From contig NZ_JAMBOX010000006.1 of the NCBI RefSeq assembly GCF_023715785.1, positions 186,001 to 250,000 of the forward strand: a stretch of 64,000 bases of DNA, in the 5' to 3' direction. Under the pieces are notes generated by a model. That model was not told the origin of the DNA. It saw nothing but the letters and a program-made list of their open reading frames with translations, and made no database searches. This document shows, in pieces, positions 9,315-18,871 of the stretch. The number at the start of each line of letters is the position of its first letter. Position 1 is the first letter of the stretch. Source of the stretch: Neobacillus niacini (GTDB lineage Bacteria > Bacillota > Bacilli > Bacillales > Cytobacillaceae). The translations under genes and the position numbers were made by a program.

Positions 9315-9990
9315 TCTGAAAAATAAAGTGAAAGATGCTGTGAATTTAGCCCCCTACAATAATCCAGGTCAACCAATCACTGAACAATACCGGATGATAA
9401 GGACAAATATTCAATTTTCCGCAGTTGATCAAGATATTAAAACCATTTTGATTACATCCCCTGAACCCGGTGATGGAAAATCTACAACTGCAGCCAATCT
9501 AGCGATTATGCTGGCACAACAAGAAAAACGGGTTTTACTAGTGGATGCCGATTTAAGAAAACCAACGGTCCATTATACATTTAGGGTTAGTAATATTGAA
9601 GGACTAACGAGTATTTTAACTAAGAAAATCAGTAGAGATGAAGCCATTTCGAAGACATTTATTCCAAACCTTCATATTTTAACCAGCGGCCCCAGACCTC
9701 CGAATCCCTCAGAAATGCTGGATTCAAAAGCAATGGAAACACTAATGGTAGAATTGAAAAGCTTGTTTGATTTTGTTGTGTTTGACGCCCCGCCTGTAAT
9801 GGCAGTTACAGATCCGCAAATCATTGCAGCTAAATGCGATGGAGTTGTAATGGTTGTGTCTAGTAAAAAAACCAATAGAGACCGAGCGGTCAAAGCAAAA
9901 GAAATGCTGGAAAAGGTTAAATCTCGAATTCTCGGTGTTGTTGTGAATCGAGTAGTGGTGAAAAAGAACGAGTATTCCTACTATTATTAA
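9304..9990 (+). CDS. epsB: Bacterial tyrosine kinase (EpsB/CpsD family)
   Basis: About 228 aa. The Walker A motif PGDGKST lies near residues 55-61, the second Walker motif VLLVDADLRKP near 77-87 and Walker B VVFDAPP near 150. The C-terminus is a tyrosine tail (EYSYYY), the autophosphorylation cluster of BY-kinases. The start is uncertain: an ATG at 9286 gives 234 aa, but TTG at 9304, 9 nt after GGGAG, is better placed and overlaps the modulator stop. Together with the modulator and the PHP phosphatase it forms a phosphorylation cycle that controls polymer export. Confidence 0.88.
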   Translation: MKRSLKNKVKDAVNLAPYNNPGQPITEQYRMIRTNIQFSAVDQDIKTILITSPEPGDGKSTTAANLAIMLAQQEKRVLLVDADLRKPTVHYTFRVSNIEGLTSILTKKISRDEAISKTFIPNLHILTSGPRPPNPSEMLDSKAMETLMVELKSLFDFVVFDAPPVMAVTDPQIIAAKCDGVVMVVSSKKTNRDRAVKAKEMLEKVKSRILGVVVNRVVVKKNEYSYYY

Positions 9991-10015
9991 AAGGTTATTT
10001 AAGGGGGATATCGGT

Positions 10016-10780
10016 GTGATTGATATACATTGTCATATTTTACCCAATATTGATGACGGTCCTCCTAATGATTTTGATTTTCTGATGATGGCTAATCAGG
10101 CTGTTAAAAATGGAATCACTCATGCATATGCAACACCACATCACCTGAATGGCTTATATTTTAATCCTAAAGAAAAAATCCTAAAACTTGCTGTAGAATA
10201 TAATACCCTTTTAGAAATGAACAATATTCCTCTTCAGATTCATCCAGGTCAAGAGCTGAGGATCCATCGTGAAATCTTTCAGTCTTTGGAAAGGAATGAA
10301 ATACTGACACTTGATAATAAGGGAAAATATTTATTATTAGAACTTCCATCCAGAGAAATCCCTGATAATACACAAGAAGTGGTTTATGAATTGTTATTAA
10401 AAGGATTAACACCAATATTTGTACATCCTGAGAGAAATAGAGGATTTCATGAAGATCATAATCTTTTATTTGACTTGGCCCAAGAGGGTGCATTATTCCA
10501 GTTGACTGCTGGAAGCATTGTAGGGCAATTTGGAAAGAAAATTCAGTCCTTTAGTGAAAAAATAATCGAGCACAAATTGGCCCATTTTATCGCAACAGAT
10601 GCTCATAATATCCACTTTAGAGGGAGTAACCTAAAGGAAGCCTATGAATGGGTCACTAATAAAATTGGAATTCATCATACTTTTTATCTCAAAGAAAATA
10701 CTGAATTGCTTTTAACAGGGAAAAACGTACACATTGAGCAGCCAGTACCTTTTAGGAAAAGGTTCTTGCGTATTTTTTGA
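10016..10780 (+). CDS. PHP-domain tyrosine-protein phosphatase (CpsB/YwqE family)
   Basis: The 254-aa protein has a GTG start. Metal-binding motifs are DIHCHILPNIDDG at residues 3-15, the ATPHH stretch near 39, FVHPERNR near 140 and ATDAHN near 195, which is the pattern of Mn-dependent CpsB/CapC/YwqE phosphatases. It should dephosphorylate the neighbouring BY-kinase. B. subtilis eps lacks this gene, but capsule loci and ywqCDE carry it, so the regulatory head here is capsule-like. Confidence 0.9.
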   Translation: MIDIHCHILPNIDDGPPNDFDFLMMANQAVKNGITHAYATPHHLNGLYFNPKEKILKLAVEYNTLLEMNNIPLQIHPGQELRIHREIFQSLERNEILTLDNKGKYLLLELPSREIPDNTQEVVYELLLKGLTPIFVHPERNRGFHEDHNLLFDLAQEGALFQLTAGSIVGQFGKKIQSFSEKIIEHKLAHFIATDAHNIHFRGSNLKEAYEWVTNKIGIHHTFYLKENTELLLTGKNVHIEQPVPFRKRFLRIF

Positions 10781-10856
10781 AATTATTACGAACTCTTAAA
10801 AATGAAGTTGGCTAATGACTGAAATAAAATAGTAAGAAAGATGGTGTTAGGAGCGT

Positions 10857-12119
10857 GTGAGGTATTCGCTTGAACTAAGGCAGAGTCAAAAAAATAGCCA
10901 CGTGCTATTACCAGTCATACTCTTTTGGATGGCAATTTTATTGCACCAATCTCAGGTGATATTGGGTATTAACATTTCATTTGCTGACTTTTTTTGCTTA
11001 ATGGTCTTTATTAACTTGGTAATTAGAAACCAATTAATTATTCCAACACTGCCTTTAAATTTTTTTATTATTGTCTCGCTCCTTGTTCTGGCAACTGCTG
11101 TTATTTATGTTCCTATTCAATTTAATTCTAATTCAAATCCTGCTGCCATTGTTAGTGACTACATTAAGCTTTCTGCCAGTTTTGTCTACTTTCTTATTGG
11201 TTACAATTTATCAAATATAAATTATTTAGATAAAACAATAAAATGGTATTCATTATTTTCTATTTTAGTGGGAATTTTGGGGATTATTTTTACAATATTC
11301 AGTATTAATGTTTTTTCAAATATTCTTTTCTTTGGAGGTACCCGGTTTAGGGGGCTGATGATTGACCCGAATTACTATTCAGTCCTGCAGATTACGGGTC
11401 TTGTGTATTTTACCAGATCAAAAATTGTAGAGGCGAGATATAAGTATTTGGCTGTATTCATAACCTTTCTTGCAGTTCTAACTTCAGGATCAAAAACAGG
11501 AATTATTACTCTGATTTGTTATTTGGCTTTAAGACTAATAGAATATTTGTTTCTGAAAAAGAAAAGAACAGGTGAAGTGGTCGTTCACCTGTTTTTTATT
11601 GTGTTTTTGATTTTATTGGCACCATTACTTTTCGGTATATCTGAAAAGGCCATGTATCATTTAACCTCCAGTATACCTTCATTTTTTAGAATTCAAGAAC
11701 TATTAACAGATATAACTGGTGCCGTCTCTGAAAGTGGTTCTGGAAGAAGCGATGCTTGGAACGTCGCTTTACAAGTCATTCAGCTGTCACCATTCTTGGG
11801 AGTTGGAATTGGAACTTATACTTCACTTACCGGGGAAATGTTTCAATATGGAAACTTGGCCCATAACACCTTTTTGCAGCTATTAGCCGAGTGGGGAATA
11901 CCACTAACCACTTGCTTTTTTGGTTATGTATTTTTTTTGCTGGGGAAAGTGTCACTTATTGACTTTCACCGTACAGAAACCAATTTAATACTGCGGGATT
12001 TTATGATCATTCTGTTGGTTGGGTCAATGGCAATCTCATTAAACAGTGCCCGGATACTTTGGTTAATTTTAGGGGCGTTAATCTATTCTGCCAACGCACA
12101 ACGGGTAAATCATACTTAA
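10857..12119 (+). CDS. Wzy-like O-antigen/EPS polymerase
   Basis: This is a 420-aa very hydrophobic protein with a GTG start after TAGGAG and about ten to twelve predicted membrane segments. A long loop (about residues 275-320) holds the Wzy_C-like signature GSGRSDAWNVAL and, further on, LAHNTFLQLLAEWGI, typical of the O-antigen ligase/polymerase family. It probably polymerises undecaprenyl-linked repeat units outside the membrane. Ligase versus polymerase cannot be decided by eye; the EPS context favours polymerase. Confidence 0.8.
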   Translation: MRYSLELRQSQKNSHVLLPVILFWMAILLHQSQVILGINISFADFFCLMVFINLVIRNQLIIPTLPLNFFIIVSLLVLATAVIYVPIQFNSNSNPAAIVSDYIKLSASFVYFLIGYNLSNINYLDKTIKWYSLFSILVGILGIIFTIFSINVFSNILFFGGTRFRGLMIDPNYYSVLQITGLVYFTRSKIVEARYKYLAVFITFLAVLTSGSKTGIITLICYLALRLIEYLFLKKKRTGEVVVHLFFIVFLILLAPLLFGISEKAMYHLTSSIPSFFRIQELLTDITGAVSESGSGRSDAWNVALQVIQLSPFLGVGIGTYTSLTGEMFQYGNLAHNTFLQLLAEWGIPLTTCFFGYVFFLLGKVSLIDFHRTETNLILRDFMIILLVGSMAISLNSARILWLILGALIYSANAQRVNHT

Positions 12120-12147
12120 ATCGAAATATTGAATCGGAGGGGGATTA

Positions 12148-13140
12148 ATGAGTGTATTGGTAAGTGTGAACTGTATTACCTTTAATCAAGAAGATATGAT
12201 CGGAGATGCGATAGAAAGCTTCCTGGCTCAAAAAACAAATTTTGCCTACGAGATTCTTGTTGGCGAGGATTGTAGTACAGATAATACCAAAAAGGTAGTT
12301 GAGTTATATAGAGATAAATATCCAGACAAAATTAAACTAATAGCTAATAAGCAAAACTTAGGGTTTATTGGAAATGTAAGAAAACTGCATGAACAATCAA
12401 AGGGGAAATATATTGCCATTTGTGATGGTGATGATTATTGGACCGACCCTTATAAACTTCAAAAGCAAGTAGACTATTTAGAAGAAAATCCTGAGTGTAC
12501 ACTTTGTTTTCATGCTGCAAAAGTGGTTGATAATGAGAAGGGACCCCTAGGTACATTTGTCAGGCCGAGTAAAAATAATAATAAATATTCAGCTGGTGAC
12601 CTGGTATTTGGTGGAGGAGGTTTTATGCATTCATCCTCAATGATATATCCTAAATATCTTATGGATAGCCCGCCCAATTGGTTTTTTACATCTTCAGTGT
12701 ATGACTATCCATTAGCGTTAATACTTTCAAGTCATGGCTATGCCTATTATATTGATGAATTTATGTCTGCATATAGAATGTCCCATGGATCGTGGACGAC
12801 CAGTTTATTGTCCATGAAAAATATAAATACAAAAAAGATTGCTATTAATAAGGGCGATATACAAATTTTAAAATCATTTAATTTATATTCGGATTTCAAA
12901 TATAAAGATCAAGTGGAAAAAGAGATTTTATATCGAGAGTTCTTGATATCAATTTACGATAGAAATTTGAAGGAATTAAAAAAACCGAAATACAAAAAAG
13001 TTTTTAATGAAATGGGACTAAAGAGAAAAGTCAAGTATTTGTTACTGTTTTGCATGCCAAATTATTCTGCGAAGTTAGCAAGATTATATGGCAGTTTTAT
13101 TAAAGTAAAATATAATTTATTTCAAAAGAGGATGGTTTAA
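12148..13140 (+). CDS. Family 2 glycosyltransferase
   Basis: The 330-aa protein opens with a GT-A nucleotide-sugar fold (SVNCITFNQEDMIGDAIESF, then EILVGEDCSTDNT) and carries the metal-binding DGDDYWTDP near residue 92. It lacks membrane segments and should add one sugar to the lipid-linked repeat unit at the inner membrane face. Donor and acceptor cannot be read from the sequence. It ends 2 nt before the next gene. Confidence 0.85.
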   Translation: MSVLVSVNCITFNQEDMIGDAIESFLAQKTNFAYEILVGEDCSTDNTKKVVELYRDKYPDKIKLIANKQNLGFIGNVRKLHEQSKGKYIAICDGDDYWTDPYKLQKQVDYLEENPECTLCFHAAKVVDNEKGPLGTFVRPSKNNNKYSAGDLVFGGGGFMHSSSMIYPKYLMDSPPNWFFTSSVYDYPLALILSSHGYAYYIDEFMSAYRMSHGSWTTSLLSMKNINTKKIAINKGDIQILKSFNLYSDFKYKDQVEKEILYREFLISIYDRNLKELKKPKYKKVFNEMGLKRKVKYLLLFCMPNYSAKLARLYGSFIKVKYNLFQKRMV

Positions 13141-13142
13141 TC

Positions 13143-14288
13143 ATGATGAATTCTTTTAAGGAGCATATTTATGTAACAAGACCACTCCTTCCTAATTTAG
13201 ATAAAGTCGCTAGTCGAATGAGGGATATATGGGAATCAAAATGGATTACAAATACTGGGTACCAGCATAAAGAACTTGAAAAACAATTAAAAGAGTTTTT
13301 AAACGTAGAACAGCTTTCATTATTCAATAATGGGACATCAGCATTAATTTTAGGTTTGAAAGCGTTAGAGATTAAAGGGGAGGTAATAACCACCCCTTTT
13401 ACTTTTCCGGCAACATTACAAGCTTTAGACTGGAACGGTTTAACACCAGTATTTTGTGATATTGATGAAAACTTGTTAAATATTGACCCCAATAAAATTG
13501 AGCAGTTAATTACTGAAAAAACAAGTGCCATTCTCGGGGTCCATGTTTTTGGAAATCCATGCGATGTTGAGAGAATTCAGTATATAGCTAATCAATATGG
13601 ATTAAAAGTAATTTATGATGGTGCTCATGCTTTTGGAACAGAGTATGCTGGTCGACCGATTGGAAGTTTTGGGGATATGACTATGTATAGTTTCCATGCT
13701 ACAAAGCTTTTTAATACTGTCGAAGGCGGTGCATTGGCGTTTAAAGGTGACCTTTTGAAAGGAAAATTGGATTTACTAAAAAACTTTGGGATAGCTGGCC
13801 CTGAAGAGGTCGTTCTTTCAGGATTAAATGCAAAAATGAATGAAATCCAGGCAGCGATAGGTTTAGAAGTTTTAAAATTGGTCGAAGAAGAAAGGGAGAG
13901 AAGAGAAAAAATAAAGGAAGTTTATGAGAAAAATTTAGATGGAATTGAAGGGATTAGAATTGTTACTCAATTAAAAGGCATGAGTAATAGTTATCAATAT
14001 TTTGTTATCGAAATTGATGAAGAAAGGTACGGAAAATCGAGGGATTGGGTTCATGAAGAGTTAAAGAAGTACAATGTTTTTACTCGGAAATATTTTTATC
14101 CTTTATGCAGTGATTTTAAATGGTATCAGCATTTAGATTCATCACAGGCAAGTAATCTGCCTATAGCTAAAAAAGCTGCGAAGCGAGTCTTGGCAATGCC
14201 GTTTTACGGAGAGCTTTTAGAGGAGCATGTGGAAAGTATATGCCATTTACTTGTTAATTTTTCGTGCCTTTCGGAGCTTGCAATATAA
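13143..14288 (+). CDS. Second DegT/DnrJ/EryC1/StrS-family sugar aminotransferase
   Basis: The 381-aa PLP enzyme has lysine K188 in YSFHATKLFNTVEGG and YDGAHAFG near 158. It is clearly different from the EpsN-like enzyme. The pattern resembles dTDP-4-keto-6-deoxyhexose aminotransferases, but no dTDP-sugar genes occur in the locus, so substrate and nucleotide are unknown. It implies a second amino sugar in the polymer, or use of a keto sugar made elsewhere. Confidence 0.82.
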   Translation: MMNSFKEHIYVTRPLLPNLDKVASRMRDIWESKWITNTGYQHKELEKQLKEFLNVEQLSLFNNGTSALILGLKALEIKGEVITTPFTFPATLQALDWNGLTPVFCDIDENLLNIDPNKIEQLITEKTSAILGVHVFGNPCDVERIQYIANQYGLKVIYDGAHAFGTEYAGRPIGSFGDMTMYSFHATKLFNTVEGGALAFKGDLLKGKLDLLKNFGIAGPEEVVLSGLNAKMNEIQAAIGLEVLKLVEEERERREKIKEVYEKNLDGIEGIRIVTQLKGMSNSYQYFVIEIDEERYGKSRDWVHEELKKYNVFTRKYFYPLCSDFKWYQHLDSSQASNLPIAKKAAKRVLAMPFYGELLEEHVESICHLLVNFSCLSELAI

Positions 14289-14351
14289 ATCATTTAAAGT
14301 ATGATGGGGGAAGCTTTAGGAAAGCCAAAAAGTATAAATGAGGACATAAAA

Positions 14352-15851
14352 ATGCCTAAAGAAGGGTTACTAAAACAAAAAGCCATAAAGAGTGTATTTT
14401 GGAGCATTGGTGATCAATTTGCGAACCAGGGAATTCAATTTATCTTGCAAATTATTCTGGCTCGAATATTGCTTCCGGAACATTTCGGCATTATTGGAAT
14501 GATCTTGGTGTTTGTGCTTATCTCTAATATCATTATTGAAAGTGGCTTCTCTCAAGCCTTGATTAGGGAGCAAGATGCCACTCAAACGGATTATTCCACT
14601 ATTTTTTATTTTAATTTGTTGTTGTCTCTTTTGTTATATGGTGTTCTATATGGCTTAGCCCCGATGGTTAGTGCATTTTTTAATGAGCCGCAGATCATTC
14701 TGATTCTTAGAGTCCTCTCATTAAGCCTTATTATGAATGCGCTGAGTATCATCCAGAGAACACTGCTTGCAAAGAAAATTGATTTTAAATCTCAAACGAT
14801 CATTAACATAATTTCAGGTGTATTATCAGGTGTAATCGCCATCGGTTTTGCCTTATGGGGATTAGGAGTTTGGAGTCTAGTAATTAAAACCCTATCGTTG
14901 CAGCTTTTTCAATTGATATTTTTATGGATATTTAATAAATGGCGGCCTTCGCTAATTTTTGAGTTTAACTCGTTAAAGAGGTTTTTTGGATTTAGCTCAA
15001 ACCTTATGCTATCTGGATTACTTTCAGTCATCTACTCTAATATATACTTTATTGTCATTGGGAAGATTTATTCAGTTACTCAACTTGGGTATTATACAAA
15101 TTCGGTAAAAATCACCGAGGCAGCCTCACTGTCAATAACATCAGCACTTCAGCGGGTGACTTACCCTATACTTAGCACGATCCAAAATGAAGATGAAAGG
15201 CTTAAGTATAGTTTTAAGAAAATTATAAGAGTTTCAGCGTTTATTAACTTCCCGTTAATGGTGGGCTTAGCGGCAATTGGAGATTCGCTTGTTTATGTTT
15301 TATTTGGAGAAAAGTGGATGCCGATGGTGATTTACTTTCAATTATTATGTATTGCAGGAATGTTATACCCTTTGCACGCGATTGATTTAAATATTCTTCA
15401 AGTGAAAGGGAAGTCAAATCTTTATTTACAGTTGAATATCACAAGAAAGGTAACCCTGACTCTGTTAATCATAGGTGCTGTTTTTTTAAAGATAGGTGTT
15501 ATTGGATTAATTGGAGTGATTATCTTGCAAACATATATTGATTTTATGTTAAATAGCCATTTTGGCGGCAGGGAGATTGCTTACTCGACAATTGAACATA
15601 TAAAAGATATCACTCATATCTATATCATCACTTTTACAATGGGAGTAGTCGTTTATTTAAGCGGTGTCTTTTTACCGGTAAATCATTATTTAAAATTAAT
15701 CATTCAATTGATGCTTGGTCCCGCCTATTATATAGGGATTTGTAAACTTACAAGAGTCGAAGAATTAAAAGTTGTCATGGATATCATCTCCCCATTATTT
15801 AAACGGTTCTTAACTAGAAAGAATGAAAGAGTAATAAATCATAATATGTGA
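14352..15851 (+). CDS. MOP-superfamily polysaccharide flippase (WzxC/TuaB-like)
   Basis: About 499 aa with 12-14 membrane segments. The N-terminus KSVFWSIGDQFANQGIQFI and the ARILLPEHFGIIGM stretch are typical of the lipopolysaccharide-biosynthesis branch of MOP exporters. I prefer the ATG at 14352 because GAGG lies 9 nt upstream; the longer 516-aa reading from 14301 has no ribosome-binding site. The protein should flip undecaprenyl-linked units outward for Wzy. Confidence 0.86.
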   Translation: MPKEGLLKQKAIKSVFWSIGDQFANQGIQFILQIILARILLPEHFGIIGMILVFVLISNIIIESGFSQALIREQDATQTDYSTIFYFNLLLSLLLYGVLYGLAPMVSAFFNEPQIILILRVLSLSLIMNALSIIQRTLLAKKIDFKSQTIINIISGVLSGVIAIGFALWGLGVWSLVIKTLSLQLFQLIFLWIFNKWRPSLIFEFNSLKRFFGFSSNLMLSGLLSVIYSNIYFIVIGKIYSVTQLGYYTNSVKITEAASLSITSALQRVTYPILSTIQNEDERLKYSFKKIIRVSAFINFPLMVGLAAIGDSLVYVLFGEKWMPMVIYFQLLCIAGMLYPLHAIDLNILQVKGKSNLYLQLNITRKVTLTLLIIGAVFLKIGVIGLIGVIILQTYIDFMLNSHFGGREIAYSTIEHIKDITHIYIITFTMGVVVYLSGVFLPVNHYLKLIIQLMLGPAYYIGICKLTRVEELKVVMDIISPLFKRFLTRKNERVINHNM

Positions 15852-15863
15852 GATTTACTTTCG

Positions 15864-15888
15864 AAACCTGTGTAAACAGGTTTTTTTT
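15864..15888 (+). terminator. Intrinsic terminator inside the EPS operon
   Basis: AAACCTG 15864-15870 pairs with CAGGTTT 15877-15883 (loop TGTAAA) and runs into TTTTTTTT. It lies between the flippase and the next glycosyltransferase. All flanking genes point the same way and no new promoter is evident, so it should act as a polarity point unless antiterminated. Confidence 0.7.
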
Positions 15889-15934
15889 CTTTTCTCTTTT
15901 TTTATCAATGAATCAAAAAGGAAGGAGAAGGTAT

Positions 15935-17119
15935 ATGAAAATTTTAATTGTGACCACAATTTCTAATACTGTTAATGCCTTTTTAATTCCTCATATAAAA
16001 TTTCTGATTGAAAAGGGAAATGAGGTTGGAGTTGCTTTTAATACCGTTGAAGCAGTAAGCCCGAAATTATTTGAACTTGGTTGTCATGTACATCAAATAG
16101 AGTTTCAACGGAATCCATTGAAAAAAGAGAACATCACTGCGTACAAGAAAATTAAAAAAACGATTTTAGGTGGCGGATATGAGTTCGTTCATGTTCATAC
16201 TCCTGTCGCTGCATTTATAACTAGACTAGCCTGCCGCAGCATCAAGAATATTAAATTACTTTACACTGCGCACGGCTTTCACTTTTTTAAAGGTGCCCCA
16301 AAGAAAAATTGGGCAATCTATTATCCATTAGAAAAAATTGCTGCAAGATGGACGGATGGAATCATTACGATTAATGATGAGGATTATCATGCGGCTAAAA
16401 AGCTAAATATCAAAACACGTGATTCTGTTTTTAAAGTAAATGGAGTCGGTCTTGATTTGAATAAATTCTTTCCACGCCCCACAGAGGAAAAAACTTACTT
16501 GCGGAAACAGTATGGGTATGACGACAAAGATTTTATTTTAATCTATGTGGGAGAACTAAATCATAACAAGCATCAAGATTTATTAATAACTTCGGTAAAC
16601 ATGTTAAAGGGGAAAATTAAAAATATAAAACTTTTACTTGTAGGTGGCGGAAATCTTTTAAATCATTATAAGGAATTAGTGAGCCGGTACAAATTGGAGG
16701 AAACTGTTCATTTTTTAGGATCTCGCGAAGATGTTCATAGTTTGATGGCTATATCCGATATTGCAGTCTCAACATCAAGGCGTGAGGGTCTTCCTGTAAG
16801 CATCATGGAAGCTATGGCGACAGGATTGCCAATAATTGTAACGAATTGCAGGGGGAATCGTGATTTAGTAACGGATGGAGAAAATGGCTTAGTTATTAAT
16901 TATGATACATGGGAGTGTGCCAATGCTATTGAGAGGCTTTACCACTCAAATGAATTAAGGCAGAGGTATGGTAAAAATAGCAGGACACTGATAAAACAGT
17001 ATTCACTAGATATTGTTATAAGAGAGCTTGAGGAAATTTATCTTAAACATAAATTAATAAATAATGTAAGTATTTACGCTGATATTCAAACTCCCGACAA
17101 TCTAAAGAAACTGAGTTAA
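15935..17119 (+). CDS. epsD: Family 4 glycosyltransferase (EpsD-like)
   Basis: The 394-aa protein starts at the ATG at 15935, which follows GGAAGGAGAAGG; the upstream in-frame extension to 15848 runs through the terminator hairpin. GT-B fold: MKILIVTTISNTVNAFL at the N-terminus, HVHTPVAAFITRL near 87 and, in the C-terminal half, VSTSRREGLPVSIMEAMATG with the E-x7-E signature of GT4. It is similar in start and length to B. subtilis EpsD (381 aa). It should add a sugar from a nucleotide donor at the cytoplasmic face. Confidence 0.82.
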   Translation: MKILIVTTISNTVNAFLIPHIKFLIEKGNEVGVAFNTVEAVSPKLFELGCHVHQIEFQRNPLKKENITAYKKIKKTILGGGYEFVHVHTPVAAFITRLACRSIKNIKLLYTAHGFHFFKGAPKKNWAIYYPLEKIAARWTDGIITINDEDYHAAKKLNIKTRDSVFKVNGVGLDLNKFFPRPTEEKTYLRKQYGYDDKDFILIYVGELNHNKHQDLLITSVNMLKGKIKNIKLLLVGGGNLLNHYKELVSRYKLEETVHFLGSREDVHSLMAISDIAVSTSRREGLPVSIMEAMATGLPIIVTNCRGNRDLVTDGENGLVINYDTWECANAIERLYHSNELRQRYGKNSRTLIKQYSLDIVIRELEEIYLKHKLINNVSIYADIQTPDNLKKLS

Positions 17120-17131
17120 CGGGGTGGCATT

Positions 17132-17950
17132 TTGAATAAGAAAGTATCCATCATTATGGGGATCTATAATTGTGAGCAGGTGTTAGCCGAGTCAATTGAG
17201 TCAATCGAAAAACAAACATACAGCAATTGGGAATTAATTATGTGTGATGACGGTTCTGTTGATCGAACATATGAAATAGCTGAACGGTATGCACAGAATA
17301 ATGGAAGAATAAAATTACTTAAAAATAAGCAGAATAAAGGGCTTGCTCAGACACTTAACCATTGTTTGCAGCACTGTACAGGTGACTACATTATGCGCCA
17401 TGATGGCGATGATATTATGCTCGAAAACAGGATTGAGAAACAAGTTAACTATATGATGGCCCATGCATGTGATGCATCTGGCGGAGGGGCATATTTATTT
17501 GATGATGATGGTGTATGGGGCGAAAGGCAATTAAATAAGAAACCGGGTAAAGAAGTAATGATAACGGGTACGCCTTTTATACACCCTACTGTCATAATAA
17601 GACACGATAGATTACTTGAGGTGGGCGGGTACTCCGATAACCAATTTACAAAACAACGATTGGAAGATTATGATTTATGGCTGAAGTTTTATGAAAAGGG
17701 CTATACTCTCGAAAATATGGAGGAGCCATTAATTTACTTTCGTGAAGATAAAGATTCCTATACACGGAAAAGCAGGAGATTTAGATTAACGGAGACGAAG
17801 GTTAGACTTAATGCATGTAAACGCCTTAAGATCCCCTATATAAAAAGATTTCTAGCTTTTAAACCATTACTTGTCATGTTAATCCCCAAAAATACCCTAA
17901 GAAAATATCATATTTGGCAAGCAAGTCAAAATAGCTATCACACAAGATAA
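17132..17950 (+). CDS. epsE: EpsE-like family 2 glycosyltransferase
   Basis: The 272-aa GT2 protein begins with TTG at 17132. KVSIIMGIYNCEQVLAESIE, WELIMCDDGS, GDYIMRHDGDD and RLEDYDLWLKF follow the order and wording of B. subtilis EpsE (278 aa). EpsE is both a sugar transferase and a flagellar clutch that binds FliG. Whether the clutch residues are kept cannot be judged here. It follows the EpsD-like gene, as in the B. subtilis eps operon. Confidence 0.82.
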   Translation: MNKKVSIIMGIYNCEQVLAESIESIEKQTYSNWELIMCDDGSVDRTYEIAERYAQNNGRIKLLKNKQNKGLAQTLNHCLQHCTGDYIMRHDGDDIMLENRIEKQVNYMMAHACDASGGGAYLFDDDGVWGERQLNKKPGKEVMITGTPFIHPTVIIRHDRLLEVGGYSDNQFTKQRLEDYDLWLKFYEKGYTLENMEEPLIYFREDKDSYTRKSRRFRLTETKVRLNACKRLKIPYIKRFLAFKPLLVMLIPKNTLRKYHIWQASQNSYHTR

Positions 17951-17975
17951 TAATTTTGCAAAAGGAGTCATTGAA

Positions 17976-18020
17976 ATGGTGCAAAGGGTGTCGGGTATCC
18001 TGGTTAATAAGAAGGTGTAA
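17976..18020 (+). CDS. Possible 14-aa micro-ORF with strong ribosome-binding site
   Basis: AAAGGAG is followed 9 nt later by an ATG that opens MVQRVSGILVNKKV and a TAA six bases before the next gene start. It has no family. It may be a translated coupling peptide, or the remains of a gene start left after a small deletion. Confidence 0.3.
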   Translation: MVQRVSGILVNKKV

Positions 18021-18025
18021 AACAA

Positions 18026-18841
18026 ATGATGTATGGCGAACAACTTTTGAAAAAAGTCCGTAGCCGTCTTGTTTTTATCAAGAGGAAAATTCAATACTAT
18101 CTTTCAAATTCATCTAAAAAAATAAAAACATTTAAAAATAAACACAGCGGAGAAAGATGTTTTATTATTGGCAACGGTCCAAGTTTGACACCTGAGGATT
18201 TAAATCTCATAAAAGACGAAACTACCTTTGCTTCTCATAGAATTTTCAATATCTTTGATCGAACAGAATGGCGGCCGACGTATTACATTGGTCAGGATGT
18301 TACCGTACTTAAGGAAATACGCGACCAGGCTAAAAATGTTGTGGCAAATTATAAGTTTTTAACAATACATGTTCAAGATATATATAAATCAATTTTTAAC
18401 GATGCTATCTATTTCTTTTTACGGTCAACAAACTTTTATCCTAATTTGCCGAAATTTAGTACAGATGCCAGCAGGCAGTTATATGAAGGATACTCAGTTA
18501 CTTACGGGGCGATTCAACTAGCTGTCTATATGGGGTTTAAGGAAATTTATCTTCTTGGGGTTGATTTTAATTATTCCTTGACAGTTGATCATGGGGGAAA
18601 AATTACAAAAACAGAGGGGGTTAAGGATTATTTTTCCAATGATAACAATATAGGGCTGAATTTACCCAATTTAGAACTATCTTTGTTGGGTTTTCAAGCT
18701 GCCGAGAAATTTGCTAAGGAAAATGGTGTTGCAATAAAAAATGCAACTAGAGGAGGAAAATTGGAAGTATTTGAGCGTATTAGGTTAGAAGATATCGTAA
18801 GGAATAAAGATATTTACAAAAAATTAGCAGCAGTTGAGTAA
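18026..18841 (+). CDS. DUF115 / MptE-Maf-like Rossmann protein, possible CMP-sugar transferase
   Basis: The 271-aa protein has the DUF115 opening motif RCFIIGNGPSLTPEDL near residue 46 and a later strand pair FKEIYLLGVDFNYS near 175. DUF115 includes archaeal MptE and the flagellar Maf proteins, which are linked to transfer of CMP-activated nonulosonic acids. A KdsB-like cytidylyltransferase follows 30 nt downstream, so a role in handling a CMP-keto sugar is plausible but inferred. The start (ATG 18026) has only a weak AAGGTG upstream. Confidence 0.7.
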   Translation: MMYGEQLLKKVRSRLVFIKRKIQYYLSNSSKKIKTFKNKHSGERCFIIGNGPSLTPEDLNLIKDETTFASHRIFNIFDRTEWRPTYYIGQDVTVLKEIRDQAKNVVANYKFLTIHVQDIYKSIFNDAIYFFLRSTNFYPNLPKFSTDASRQLYEGYSVTYGAIQLAVYMGFKEIYLLGVDFNYSLTVDHGGKITKTEGVKDYFSNDNNIGLNLPNLELSLLGFQAAEKFAKENGVAIKNATRGGKLEVFERIRLEDIVRNKDIYKKLAAVE

Positions 18842-18871
18842 AAATATAATGGGCAAAGGAGTCAACAATAT

